Source: an uncultured Achromobacter sp.
Lineage (GTDB): Bacteria > Pseudomonadota > Gammaproteobacteria > Burkholderiales > Burkholderiaceae_B
Direction: 5' to 3'
Assembly (NCBI GenBank): GCA_913775005.1
Contig: CAJYKY010000360.1
Location: 1 to 10,431, forward strand
DNA length: 10,431 nucleotides
The notes beneath the pieces were generated by a model, which saw nothing but the letters and a program-made list of their open reading frames with translations, had not been told where the DNA came from and did no database searches. Each line of letters begins with the position of its first letter. Within the stretch, counting starts at the first letter, position 1. This document shows, piece by piece, positions 1 to 6,744 of this stretch. The position numbers and the translations under genes are program-made.

Positions 1-430
1 ACGCGTGGCGCGTGCTCAGCAGGTTCAACGAGCCCACCACCCGGCCCTCGACCCGCACCGGCAGGTTGAATGCGGATTGCAGCCCGCGTTCAATCAGCAT
101 CGGCGCTTCGGAAAACACCGTGCGCACATCGTCTTCGGTGCTGGCGACATACAGCTTGCCTTCGCCCAGCACATGACGCGACCACGGCCCATTGCCCGTC
201 GCCTTGAAGCCGCCCAGCGGGCTGATGCTTTCATCGGACGTGTACAGGCGCTTCATCAGCTGCTGCGATTCCAGATACACCAGCGCGGTAAACAGCTGGT
301 GTCCGAACGCGTCGGCCAGCAGGCGGGAAATCACCTGCCATTGCGCGTCGCGGTTGGGCGCCAGGGCCAAGGCCCGCGCATGCGCGGCCCAAGGGGCCAG
401 CGCCGATGTCGATACGGAGCTGGCGTTCAT
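1..430 (-). CDS. GAF-domain protein, C-terminus cut by window edge
   Basis: This reading frame is open from an ATG at 430 to the left edge, giving 143 codons with no stop; the C-terminus lies outside the window. After a variable N-terminus of about 28 residues, the protein looks like a GAF domain: an amphipathic helix (QWQVISRLLADAFGHQLFTA), a strand (LVYLESQQLMKRLYTSD), a central region with WSRHVLGEGK, and the typical closing strands RGLQSAFNLPVRVEGRVVGS and LNLL. GAF domains bind small ligands or act as dimeric sensor folds; no enzymatic or output domain is visible in this part. The start codon overlaps the stop of the upstream transporter gene (TGATG), with AGGAG 8 bases before the ATG, so translation is probably coupled and the protein belongs to the hydrolase-transporter operon. 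It may be a stand-alone GAF protein or continue into another domain; ligand unknown. Confidence 0.82.
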   Translation of the reverse strand, partial: MNASSVSTSALAPWAAHARALALAPNRDAQWQVISRLLADAFGHQLFTALVYLESQQLMKRLYTSDESISPLGGFKATGNGPWSRHVLGEGKLYVASTEDDVRTVFSEAPMLIERGLQSAFNLPVRVEGRVVGSLNLLSTRHA

Positions 431-1782
431 CAACGGATCTCCTCAAGCACCACGCCACGCGTGTTCTTGCCGAAGAACAGGATGCCCAGGCCGCCCACCA
501 GCAAGATGGCCGTCATCATCGCAAACACGCCTGCAAAGCCCAGCACCGGGTAAGCCACGCCCACGATCGTCGGCGATGCAATCGACCCGATCCGCGCAAA
601 GGCCGACGCCGCGCCCATGCCGGTGGCCCGGATGGAAGTCGGGTAGATCTCGGCGGTGTAGGTGTACTGGCCGGCAATCACGCCATTCATACCGAACGAC
701 AGCAGCATGCTCAACATGATGATCTGCGTTTCACCGCTGGCCAGCGCCAGGCCCAGCGCCGACAGGCACGACAACAGCATGTAGATCAGAATCGTGTACT
801 TGCGGCCGATCTTGTCGTTGAAATACGCGGCCGAGAAATAGCCAGGGATCTGCGACAGATAGATCAGGATGGTGTACGAGAAGCTCTTCGTGATGGTGAA
901 GCCGCGCTCGACCAGCAGGCTGGGAATCCACACCAGGAAGGCGTAGTAGCAGAACAGCACGGTGATCCAGAATACCCAGACCAGCACCGTCGTGCCCAGA
1001 TACTGCTTGGAGAACAGCGAGGCCAGCTTGGCCATGGCGCCCTGCGGTTCGGCGACGGCAGTCGCGGACTTGCGCGTTGCCACCGGCGTGGGCAAGGGGC
1101 GGCCCAGCTTCTGCTGCACTTCGGTTTCGATGATGGTGCAGATGCGATTGGCTTCTGCCGTCTGGCCCGTATGCTCCAGCCAACGCGGCGATTCAAACAG
1201 CGACTTGCGCCACCACAGCAGGAACACCACCGGCACCGAGGCGATGATCATGATCCAGCGCCAGCCATCGTCGCTAAGCGGCACGATGAAATAACCCAGC
1301 AACGCCGACATCACGAAGCCAAACGAGAAGAAGCCCGCCAGCGCGCCGGTGAAGCGGCCGCGATACTTGCTGCTGACGAATTCGGCCAGGTACGGCGCAA
1401 TGATCGCGCCTTCCGCGCCCATGCCGATACCGGCAATCATGCGCAGGATGTAGAACTCGTGATAGTTGCGCGCAAATGCGTTGAAGAACGTGGCCACGCA
1501 GAACAGCAGCAAGGCCCACATCATGATTTTCTTGCGGCCGTAGCGGTCGCCAAGAATGCCCGAGAACAGCGCGCCGACCAGAAAGCCTACGTACGTGCTG
1601 CTGGCGATCCAGCCGATCTGGCCCGTGGACAAGCCCCACTGCACGCGCAGCGACGGAATGATGAAGGCGATGATGCCGGCGTCCAGCGCCTCGAACGCGA
1701 GCCCCAGGCCGCCGATCATCAGCAACCGGAAATGGAAGCTGGAAAAAGGCAGCCGCTCCAGGCGGTCTGATACGGAATACAT
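430..1782 (-). CDS. MFS transporter (sugar-porter/aromatic-acid type)
   Basis: This 450-residue protein is a 12-helix major facilitator, likely an inner-membrane proton symporter for a small organic compound. Family marks are clear: motif A GDRYGRKK at residues 78-85 after helix 2, its second-half counterpart NDKIGRKY at 322-329, ESPRWLEHTG at 197-206 before the central cytoplasmic loop, and AEIYPTSIRATGMG at 377-390 near the end. These are typical of the SP/AAHS/NiaP-like group, which carries sugars, aromatic acids or niacin. Acidic residues E31 and D34 lie in helix 1, a position where related acid transporters carry conserved acidic residues. The ATG at 1782 is preceded by AAGGA, which overlaps the stop of the amidohydrolase gene 13 bases upstream. 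The gene sits between that hydrolase and the GAF gene, so it probably imports the hydrolase substrate. Substrate is inferred only from context. Confidence 0.9.
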   Translation of the reverse strand: MYSVSDRLERLPFSSFHFRLLMIGGLGLAFEALDAGIIAFIIPSLRVQWGLSTGQIGWIASSTYVGFLVGALFSGILGDRYGRKKIMMWALLLFCVATFFNAFARNYHEFYILRMIAGIGMGAEGAIIAPYLAEFVSSKYRGRFTGALAGFFSFGFVMSALLGYFIVPLSDDGWRWIMIIASVPVVFLLWWRKSLFESPRWLEHTGQTAEANRICTIIETEVQQKLGRPLPTPVATRKSATAVAEPQGAMAKLASLFSKQYLGTTVLVWVFWITVLFCYYAFLVWIPSLLVERGFTITKSFSYTILIYLSQIPGYFSAAYFNDKIGRKYTILIYMLLSCLSALGLALASGETQIIMLSMLLSFGMNGVIAGQYTYTAEIYPTSIRATGMGAASAFARIGSIASPTIVGVAYPVLGFAGVFAMMTAILLVGGLGILFFGKNTRGVVLEEIR

Positions 1783-1795
1783 GGTGAAGATTTCC

Positions 1796-3028
1796 TTAGT
1801 TCAGCGCGTTCTTGTGCACAAGGCCGCGGTTGATGATGACTTTCATCGCATCCGGGCGCGTCAAGAGTTCAATGTTGTCCAGCGGGTTGCCGTCAACCAG
1901 CAGCAGGTCGGCATGCGCGCCTTCCACCACTTCGCCCAAGAGGCCTTCCTGGTTCAGGATTTCGGCGCCGATCAGCGTGGCTTGCTGGATGACCTTGGCG
2001 TTGCCCAGCACGCGGCTGCGCAGCACCAGTTCGTCGGCTTGCATGTAGTGGGTTTCGCCCAGCAGGTCGCTGCCGTAGCCCATCTTCACGCCCACTTCGT
2101 CCAGGATTTCCAGCGCGGTCAGGCCTTGCGTGCGGACCGTGGCGATCTTCTTCACCGAGTCCAGCGGCAAGCCATAGCGTTCACCGTCGTTGGCCAGGCC
2201 TTCGTACGTGATCAGCGTGGGCACCATGTAGGCGCCGTGTTCCTTCATCACGCGGGCGGCTTCGTGGTCCACCAGGTTGCCGTGCTCGATGGTGCGTACG
2301 CCGCAACGCACGGCGCGCGTGATGGCGCGCGGCGTGTAGGCATGCGCCATCACATAGGTGCTGGCGTTGGTGGCTTCTTCCACGATGGCGATCAGTTCGG
2401 CCTCGGAGAACCCCAGGTTCTGGATCGGATCGTTGGGCGAGGCGACGCCGCCCGACGCCATGACCTTGATCTGGGTGGCGCCCTTCAGGATTTCTTCGCG
2501 CACGGCGAGGCGGCAGTTGTCCACGCCATCGACCACGCGGCCAATGTTGCCGATCTTGACCGAGCACGGGCACGGATCAAGCTCATCGTTACGCGGGCGG
2601 AAGTCGCCATGGCCGCCCGTTTGCGACAGGGCCTTGCCCGAGCAGAACAGCCGGGGGCCGTCCACCGTGCCGTCCAGCACGGCCTGCGCCAGCGCCCAGT
2701 CTGCGCCGCCGGCATCGCGCACCGACGTAAAGCCGCGATCCAGCATGCCCTGCATGATCGGCAGCGCGCGCAACAGCGCCAGCGCATTGGGCATGGCCGC
2801 CACGCGGCCCAGGTTGAACGACGAGGCCACCACGTGCACGTGGCAGTCGATCATGCCCGGCATCAGCGTCATGCCCTGGGCGTCCAGCACCTCTGCGTCG
2901 GGCGCCGACAGCTCGTCAGCGCTGATGCGGGTGATCATCCCGTCTTCGATCAGCACGTTGGCGGCGTCTTCCAGGGCCAACGTTCGGGTATTCAAGATCT
3001 TGCAATTCTTAACAACAACCGGCTTCAT
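1796..3028 (-). CDS. Metal-dependent amidohydrolase (Xaa-Pro dipeptidase-like)
   Basis: This 410-residue cytoplasmic enzyme belongs to the amidohydrolase superfamily. Metal ligands are in the usual order: D61-C-H63-V-H65 after strand 1, K188 (IKVMASGG, the lysine normally carboxylated to bridge two metals), H229 (MAHAYT), H249 (IEHGN) and D321 (GSDLLGE). The segment SQTGGHGD (135-142) is typical of the subgroup containing Sgx9260-type Xaa-Pro dipeptidases, ochratoxinase-like amidases and related imidazolonepropionase-like hydrolases. An N-terminal beta-sandwich piece (1-58) and a C-terminal one (about 365-405, HADLLLVDGNPLDN) complete the fold. It should cleave an amide bond in a dipeptide, N-acyl amino acid or cyclic amide; which one cannot be read here. 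The ATG at 3028 is the first start after an in-frame TAG but has only a weak ribosome-binding site. It is the first gene of an operon with the MFS and GAF genes. Confidence 0.9.
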   Translation of the reverse strand: MKPVVVKNCKILNTRTLALEDAANVLIEDGMITRISADELSAPDAEVLDAQGMTLMPGMIDCHVHVVASSFNLGRVAAMPNALALLRALPIMQGMLDRGFTSVRDAGGADWALAQAVLDGTVDGPRLFCSGKALSQTGGHGDFRPRNDELDPCPCSVKIGNIGRVVDGVDNCRLAVREEILKGATQIKVMASGGVASPNDPIQNLGFSEAELIAIVEEATNASTYVMAHAYTPRAITRAVRCGVRTIEHGNLVDHEAARVMKEHGAYMVPTLITYEGLANDGERYGLPLDSVKKIATVRTQGLTALEILDEVGVKMGYGSDLLGETHYMQADELVLRSRVLGNAKVIQQATLIGAEILNQEGLLGEVVEGAHADLLLVDGNPLDNIELLTRPDAMKVIINRGLVHKNALN

Positions 3029-3126
3029 AAATAAATCACGCTATCCGTTCGACATGCAGGAAATTCAGCATGGCGAACTCTACCGGTACAATCCAAGGCT
3101 CCGATACCGGGTCTCCCCTTAGGCAT

Positions 3127-3154
3127 TCGACACAAATACGAACAGCCTTATGAG
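3127..3154 (+). promoter_or_regulatory. Candidate promoter of the LysR gene
   Basis: A -35 box TCGACA (3127-3132, 5 of 6 matches to consensus) is separated by 16 bases from a -10 box TATGAG (3149-3154, 4 of 6). Transcription would start near 3161, giving a leader of about 45 bases before the ATG at 3206. The -10 box lies inside the palindrome at 3149-3165, the arrangement expected for autorepression. No equally good promoter was found on the minus strand for the divergent amidohydrolase operon, which would fit an activator-dependent promoter. This is inferred from consensus matching by eye. Confidence 0.45.
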
Positions 3155-3165
3155 TGCTACTCATA
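3149..3165. promoter_or_regulatory. Palindromic operator, likely LysR box
   Basis: TATGAGT and ACTCATA flank the 3-base spacer GCT, forming a perfect 7-3-7 inverted repeat. Within it, T3151 and A3163 give the T-N11-A spacing that defines LysR-family binding sites. It lies between the divergent LysR and amidohydrolase genes, 40 bases before the LysR start and about 120 bases before the amidohydrolase start. That is a suitable place for a regulator both to repress its own gene and to activate the operon. Binding is inferred, not shown. Confidence 0.65.
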
Positions 3166-3205
3166 CCCCCTCGGGCGACAGATCCTCTGCATTATTCCTA
3201 CCGCC

Positions 3206-4159
3206 ATGCGACGCCGCTGCCCTACCCTGTCTGAATTGAATGCGTTCACCGCAGCGGCGCGCCATCTGTCGTTTTCCAAGGCCGGCAAGGAACTGTTCGT
3301 GACGCAAAGCGCGATCAGCCGCCATATCGCCACGCTGGAAAGCTACCTGGGTCACGCGCTGTTCATCCGTGGCACCAACGGCCTGCAATTGACGCGCATG
3401 GGCGCGACGTATCTGAGCCTGATCCGTCCAGCCTTGCATACGCTGGAAAGCGCCACGTCGCAGATCATGGCCACGCAGCAATCGGCCAAATCCCTGAATG
3501 TGTCCGCCGCGCCGACGTTTGCGGCGCAGTGGCTGTTCCCCCGGCTGAAGACCTTTCGGGAATTCAACCCGGATATCTCGATCAACTTCGTCCGCTACAG
3601 CGTTGCCGATTACAAAAGCACCGAACTGGATTTCGATGCGTCTATTCAATATGGCTACGGGGATTCGCACGATGGCGACGCCAAGTATCTGACCGGCCGC
3701 GAAACCCGGCTGGTGTGCTCGCGAGAGTATCTGGACGAGCATCCCATCAACAGCCTGGAAGACATCAAGCAATGCACGCTGTTGCAGCACATCGAGATTC
3801 CGCTGTCGTGGGAATATTGGTTTTCTACGTACCTGGGCGATTATGACCGCGCGCGCTTCGGGCCTGGGTTCAATCTGTTTTCGATGATTATCCAGGCGGC
3901 GTCATCGGGCTTTGGTGTGGCGCTGATGCCGCACTGCCTGATAGAAAAGGAATTGGCCACGGGGCAGCTGGTGGACATATTCGACCGCAGCTTCGAAAGC
4001 CCGCTTGGCTATTATCTGTGCGCGCCAAACTGGCGCAGCAATATGGAAAGCTACGACCGGCTGAGCCAGTGGCTGTCGCATGAGTGCCTGCATGGCGTGC
4101 AGGCGCCAGCGTGCCCATATTGCGATGCGGGCCTTGAACCGACGGCAGGCGGCGTCTGA
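3206..4159 (+). CDS. LysR-family transcriptional regulator (GcvA-like)
   Basis: The 317-residue product has the LysR layout: an N-terminal winged helix-turn-helix at about 7-66 (LSELNAFTAAARHLSFSKAG, then VTQSAISRHIATLE as the recognition helix at 32-45 and an LTRMG wing), a linker helix, and a periplasmic-binding-protein-like effector domain from about 95 to 290. The effector domain resembles the GcvA group (SVSAAPTFAAQWLFPRL type segment at 98-114; ASSGFGVALMP at 232-242). The tail is unusual, with cysteines at 294, 303 and 306, the last two forming CPYC. It is divergent from the amidohydrolase-MFS-GAF operon and probably controls it in response to the imported compound. The ATG at 3206 has no clear Shine-Dalgarno sequence but agrees with the normal start of the helix-turn-helix. 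Its 3' end is 6 bases from the convergent FUSC gene. Confidence 0.92.
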   Translation: MRRRCPTLSELNAFTAAARHLSFSKAGKELFVTQSAISRHIATLESYLGHALFIRGTNGLQLTRMGATYLSLIRPALHTLESATSQIMATQQSAKSLNVSAAPTFAAQWLFPRLKTFREFNPDISINFVRYSVADYKSTELDFDASIQYGYGDSHDGDAKYLTGRETRLVCSREYLDEHPINSLEDIKQCTLLQHIEIPLSWEYWFSTYLGDYDRARFGPGFNLFSMIIQAASSGFGVALMPHCLIEKELATGQLVDIFDRSFESPLGYYLCAPNWRSNMESYDRLSQWLSHECLHGVQAPACPYCDAGLEPTAGGV

Positions 4160-4165
4160 CTCGCG

Positions 4166-5296
4166 TCACATCACCCGTTTAGGTAATACCGCGCGCATCC
4201 ACCGCGACAGCACGGGCCGGATGCGCGGGTTATGCAATAGCACCGCCCCCAACACGCCGATGAAAGCGCCGATCACCGTATCCACGAATCTTGCGTGTAT
4301 CACCGCCGACGGATACCCCTGGCCCAAATGCGGCGCTTCGGCCAGGAAGATGGTGAGCGGCGTAATCAACGCCACCGCGCTGGCGTAATGGCGCACCACC
4401 AGCGTTTCGATGCCGAAGGTCAGCGCCATCATCACGAGACTCAGCGTCCATACATTCAATGGCAGGTTGAGCAGCAGCCACGCCACGCACAAACCCAACG
4501 CGGTGCCGAATACGCGGTGAAGCTGGCGGCTCCAGGCGGCCCACAACGACGCCCCCTGGATAATCGCCAGGCAACTGACCGGCACCCAGTACGGGCGCGG
4601 CAACTGCATCAGTTCCGCCACCAGCAGCGATATGCCAACGAATAATCCGATGATGACGGAGTCATATACAACAAAATCGAACGTCGGCCGAGGCAGCGGC
4701 GTTTCAACAGGTGGCGGCGCCACACGCGTCATGTGCAGCGAATACGCAAACGCCACCAGGCACGCGACCAGGCATCCCAGCGCCACCATGCCCACGCGCA
4801 ACGGCACCTCTTCGATGGTGCCGGGCGTATACGCGGCAATGGCGGTGGCCATGATGAAGAACAGACTGCCCGGCGGCCCCAGCCGATAACAGCGGCACAC
4901 CATATTGACCAGCATGGCGATCAGCGTCAGCGCCGCGATCATGACCGTGGGCCAGAACTGCGTCAACGCCCCCACCGCAAAGCAGGCCACCATGCCAAAC
5001 GAGGCCGCGAGCAACATCATCATGCGGTGCTGCAAGGACGAATTGGGCAGGCTCAGAAACACCATGCCGCCCAGGCTGGACATCAGCCCATAATCCATAC
5101 GCCCGAAATACGCGCCCACCATCAGGGGCAGCCCGGACGACAAAGCGGCAGCCAGCGGCATTTCCCAGCGCCGGTCGCTGGCGTTGACGCGGATCAGTTC
5201 GCGCCATCCGCTGCGCAGCTGATTCATGAAAAAGCTGAACGGCCGCCATCGGCCGCCGCGCGCGTTGCGTTGGTGTTGTTCGTCGTTGTGATTCAT
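4166..5296 (-). CDS. Short FUSC-family inner-membrane protein
   Basis: This 376-residue membrane protein matches the FUSC family (fusaric acid resistance, aromatic-acid efflux, YccS/AaeB relatives). Two blocks of hydrophobic helices are visible, about 47-190 and 208-355, joined by a short proline-rich linker (APPPVETPLPRP, 193-204). The second block carries the family signature: YWVPVSCLAIIQGA (236-249), a basic stretch WSRQLHRVFGTALG (255-268) and RFVDTVIGAFIG (336-347). The N-terminus is charged and the C-terminus ends in basic residues. Many FUSC proteins are around 650-700 residues with a large cytoplasmic domain; this one lacks it and resembles the shorter FUSC_2-type proteins. A role in export of aromatic or other weak acids is possible but unproven, since no AaeA- or EmrA-like fusion partner gene is adjacent. 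The ATG at 5296 has a GGGGCGG stretch just upstream as a probable ribosome-binding site. Confidence 0.85.
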   Translation of the reverse strand: MNHNDEQHQRNARGGRWRPFSFFMNQLRSGWRELIRVNASDRRWEMPLAAALSSGLPLMVGAYFGRMDYGLMSSLGGMVFLSLPNSSLQHRMMMLLAASFGMVACFAVGALTQFWPTVMIAALTLIAMLVNMVCRCYRLGPPGSLFFIMATAIAAYTPGTIEEVPLRVGMVALGCLVACLVAFAYSLHMTRVAPPPVETPLPRPTFDFVVYDSVIIGLFVGISLLVAELMQLPRPYWVPVSCLAIIQGASLWAAWSRQLHRVFGTALGLCVAWLLLNLPLNVWTLSLVMMALTFGIETLVVRHYASAVALITPLTIFLAEAPHLGQGYPSAVIHARFVDTVIGAFIGVLGAVLLHNPRIRPVLSRWMRAVLPKRVM

Positions 5297-5323
5297 CGTC
5301 CGCCCCGTTTCGGCTTGGCGATG

Positions 5324-5351
5324 ATTATCTCTCCAAAATTCCGCCCAGTGG
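5324..5351 (-). promoter_or_regulatory. Weak candidate promoter of the FUSC gene
   Basis: On the minus strand a -10 box GATAAT (5329 to 5324, 5 of 6 matches) lies 28 bases before the FUSC start. The best-placed -35, CCACTG (5351 to 5346, 16-base spacer), is poor. The -35 sits in a copy of the direct repeat described with the neighbouring inverted repeat, so a regulator could act here. This is a consensus match by eye only. Confidence 0.28.
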
Positions 5352-5357
5352 ATTTAA

Positions 5358-5379
5358 CGGGAATTCCCTGATATTCCCG
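5358..5379. promoter_or_regulatory. 22-bp inverted repeat between FUSC and binding-protein genes
   Basis: CGGGAAT (5358-5364) and ATTCCCG (5373-5379) form a perfect inverted repeat with an 8-base spacer. The left arm also takes part in a smaller perfect palindrome, GGGAATTCCC (5359-5368). An imperfect direct repeat overlaps: ATTCCGCCCAGTGG (5338-5351) and ATTCCCGCCCCGTGG (5373-5387), starts 35 bases apart. The element lies in the 164-bp region between divergent genes. No T run follows, so it is more like an operator than a terminator. The binding protein is not known. Confidence 0.45.
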
Positions 5380-5460
5380 CCCCGTGGCGCTGGCTACCAT
5401 TCCGCGCACTCCGGCCCGCTGGCCGAGAAAATACCCATGCGCCCTAGGCGCGGAGACACC

Positions 5461-6477
5461 ATGAAAGCACTCAAACACGTTGCGGCAGGCACCGCCTTAT
5501 TTCTTTCGTCCTGGGCCGCGACGGCCGGCGTGACTTTCGACAGCGTCAAGAACAAGGGCTTTGTCCAGTGCGGCGTGTCCACGGGCGTCGCGGGCTTCTC
5601 GGTCAATGACAGCAAGGGCGGCTGGATCGGGCTGGACGTGGACCTGTGCCGCGCGCTGGCCGTCACCATGTTCGGCGACGCGTCCAAATCCAAGATCATG
5701 GCGGTCAGCGCCGTGCAGCGTTTCACCGCGTTGCAGTCGGGCGAAGTGGACGTGCTGCCGCGCAACACCACCCTGTCGTTGACGCGTGACACGACGCTGG
5801 GCCTGATCGGTGTGGGCGTGAACTACTACGACAGCCAGGGCATCATGGTGAACAAGTCGCTGAACGTGAAAAGCGCCAAGGAGCTGGACGGCGCCACGGT
5901 CTGCGTGCAGCCGGGCACGACCACGGAGCTGAATCTGGCGGACTGGTTCCGGTCGCAGAACATCGTGTTCAAGCCCGTGGTGGTGGAACGCCTGGATGAA
6001 ATCATCCGCGCCTTCGCGGTGGGACGCTGCGATGCGTTCACCGGCGACAAGTCGCAGCTGGCGGCCGCGCGCAGCAATCTGGAAAGCCCGGAAAAATACG
6101 ACATCCTGCCCGAGAACTTCTCGAAGGAACCGCTGGGCCCGATGGTGCGCCAGGGCGACGAGCAATGGTTCAACGTGGTGCGCTGGACCATGTTTGCCAT
6201 GCTGGAAGCCGAGGAATACGGCGTCACGTCCAAGAACGTGGATGAAATGCTCAAGAGCACCAACCCCAACGTGCAGCGCCTGCTGGGCGTGACGCCGGGC
6301 ATGGGCAAGAACCTGGGCGTGGACGACAAGTGGGCCTACAACATCATCAAGCAGATCGGCAACTACGGCGAGAGCTTTGAAAAGAACCTGGGCCCCAGCA
6401 GCCCGCTGAAGCTGACGCGCGGGCTGAACGCGTCGTACCGCAATGGCGGCCTGATGTATGGGTGGCCGGTGCGCTGA
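5461..6477 (+). CDS. aapJ: Amino-acid ABC transporter periplasmic binding protein (AapJ/BztA/YhdW type)
   Basis: This 338-residue protein is a periplasmic solute-binding protein of the general L-amino-acid ABC transporter group. A signal peptide is evident: K2/K5 positive start, hydrophobic core AAGTALFLSSWAA, and an ATA cleavage motif at 21-23, so the mature protein begins near GVTFDSVKNKGF. Family hallmarks follow: VQCGVSTGVAGFS (35-47), GLDVDLCRALA (57-67), RFTALQSGEVDVLPRNTTLS (87-106), the hinge block KELDGATVCVQPGTTTELN (140-158) and WAYNIIKQIGNYGE (291-304). Length and motif order agree with AapJ and E. coli YhdW. A longer frame opens at 5437, but the ATG at 5461 has GGAG 6 bases upstream and gives the proper signal peptide. 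No AapQ, AapM or AapP gene is next to it, so the permease and ATPase must be encoded elsewhere. Amino-acid specificity is not readable here. Confidence 0.9.
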   Translation: MKALKHVAAGTALFLSSWAATAGVTFDSVKNKGFVQCGVSTGVAGFSVNDSKGGWIGLDVDLCRALAVTMFGDASKSKIMAVSAVQRFTALQSGEVDVLPRNTTLSLTRDTTLGLIGVGVNYYDSQGIMVNKSLNVKSAKELDGATVCVQPGTTTELNLADWFRSQNIVFKPVVVERLDEIIRAFAVGRCDAFTGDKSQLAAARSNLESPEKYDILPENFSKEPLGPMVRQGDEQWFNVVRWTMFAMLEAEEYGVTSKNVDEMLKSTNPNVQRLLGVTPGMGKNLGVDDKWAYNIIKQIGNYGESFEKNLGPSSPLKLTRGLNASYRNGGLMYGWPVR

Positions 6478-6508
6478 TTGCGCGACCCGTTGCTTAGACG
6501 GTCGGCGG

Positions 6509-6550
6509 CGGCCGGCGGATGCCCAGTGCGTCCGCCGGCCGTTTGCGTTT
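6509..6550 (+). terminator. Intrinsic terminator after the binding-protein gene
   Basis: CGGCCGGCGGA (6509-6519) pairs perfectly with TCCGCCGGCCG (6531-6541), an 11-bp GC-rich stem with an 11-base loop, followed by TTTGCGTTT. It begins 31 bases after the binding-protein stop codon and should end that transcript. The T tract is interrupted, which weakens it somewhat. Its right arm and T tract are copied in the tandem repeats that follow. Confidence 0.72.
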
Positions 6551-6626
6551 AGGCGGTTGCTTAATACGTCCGCCGGCCGTTTGCGTTTCGGAGGATCTCC
6601 AGTGCGTCGGCCAGCCGTTTGTATTT
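6513..6626. repeat. Three 38-bp tandem repeats
   Basis: Contiguous units lie at 6513-6550, 6551-6588 and 6589-6626. The last 22 bases of units 1 and 2 (6529-6550 and 6567-6588) are identical; unit 3 differs from them at 4 of these positions. Over 38 bases, unit 1 matches unit 2 at 32 positions and unit 3 at 31. A degenerate start of a fourth unit is visible at 6627-6644 (12 of 18). Only unit 1, with the bases just before it, makes a full terminator hairpin; units 2 and 3 lack a matching left arm. The array is in the 267-bp gap between the binding-protein and helicase genes, and 38 is not a multiple of three, so it is probably not coding. Nothing else clear is seen from 6645 to 6744 except a weak -10-like TACACT at 6694-6699. 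Confidence 0.85.
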
Positions 6627-6744
6627 TGGCGGAGACAAACTGCGGCGCGACGCCAGGCGTAACAGCGCTGCGGGGTCCGCCCGCCGGAATCGTTACACTG
6701 GCGCTTGCCCCTGCGATGGTTCCGATCGCGCCCCTATTGCCTAG

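Noticed and set aside
406..3034. Two long plus-strand open frames (406-1770 and 1556-3034) opposite the transporter and amidohydrolase genes.
   Set aside because: Both are antisense to genes with complete family motifs, and both translations are low-complexity His/Arg/Gln-rich without domains.
3081..3088. The 8-bp palindrome TACCGGTA in the lysR/amidohydrolase intergenic region as a second operator.
   Set aside because: It is short and of a kind expected by chance in GC-rich DNA, and it lacks the T-N11-A spacing; the site at 3149-3165 is much stronger.
5437..5460. The longer start at 5437 for the binding protein, adding eight residues.
   Set aside because: The ATG at 5461 has GGAG 6 bases upstream and yields a standard signal peptide; the extension would add an arginine-rich stretch before it.
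6513..6644. The repeats as a small CRISPR array.
   Set aside because: The conserved core is 22 bases with only 16 bases between copies, the between-core segments are themselves related, and no cas gene is present. Tandem duplication explains it better.
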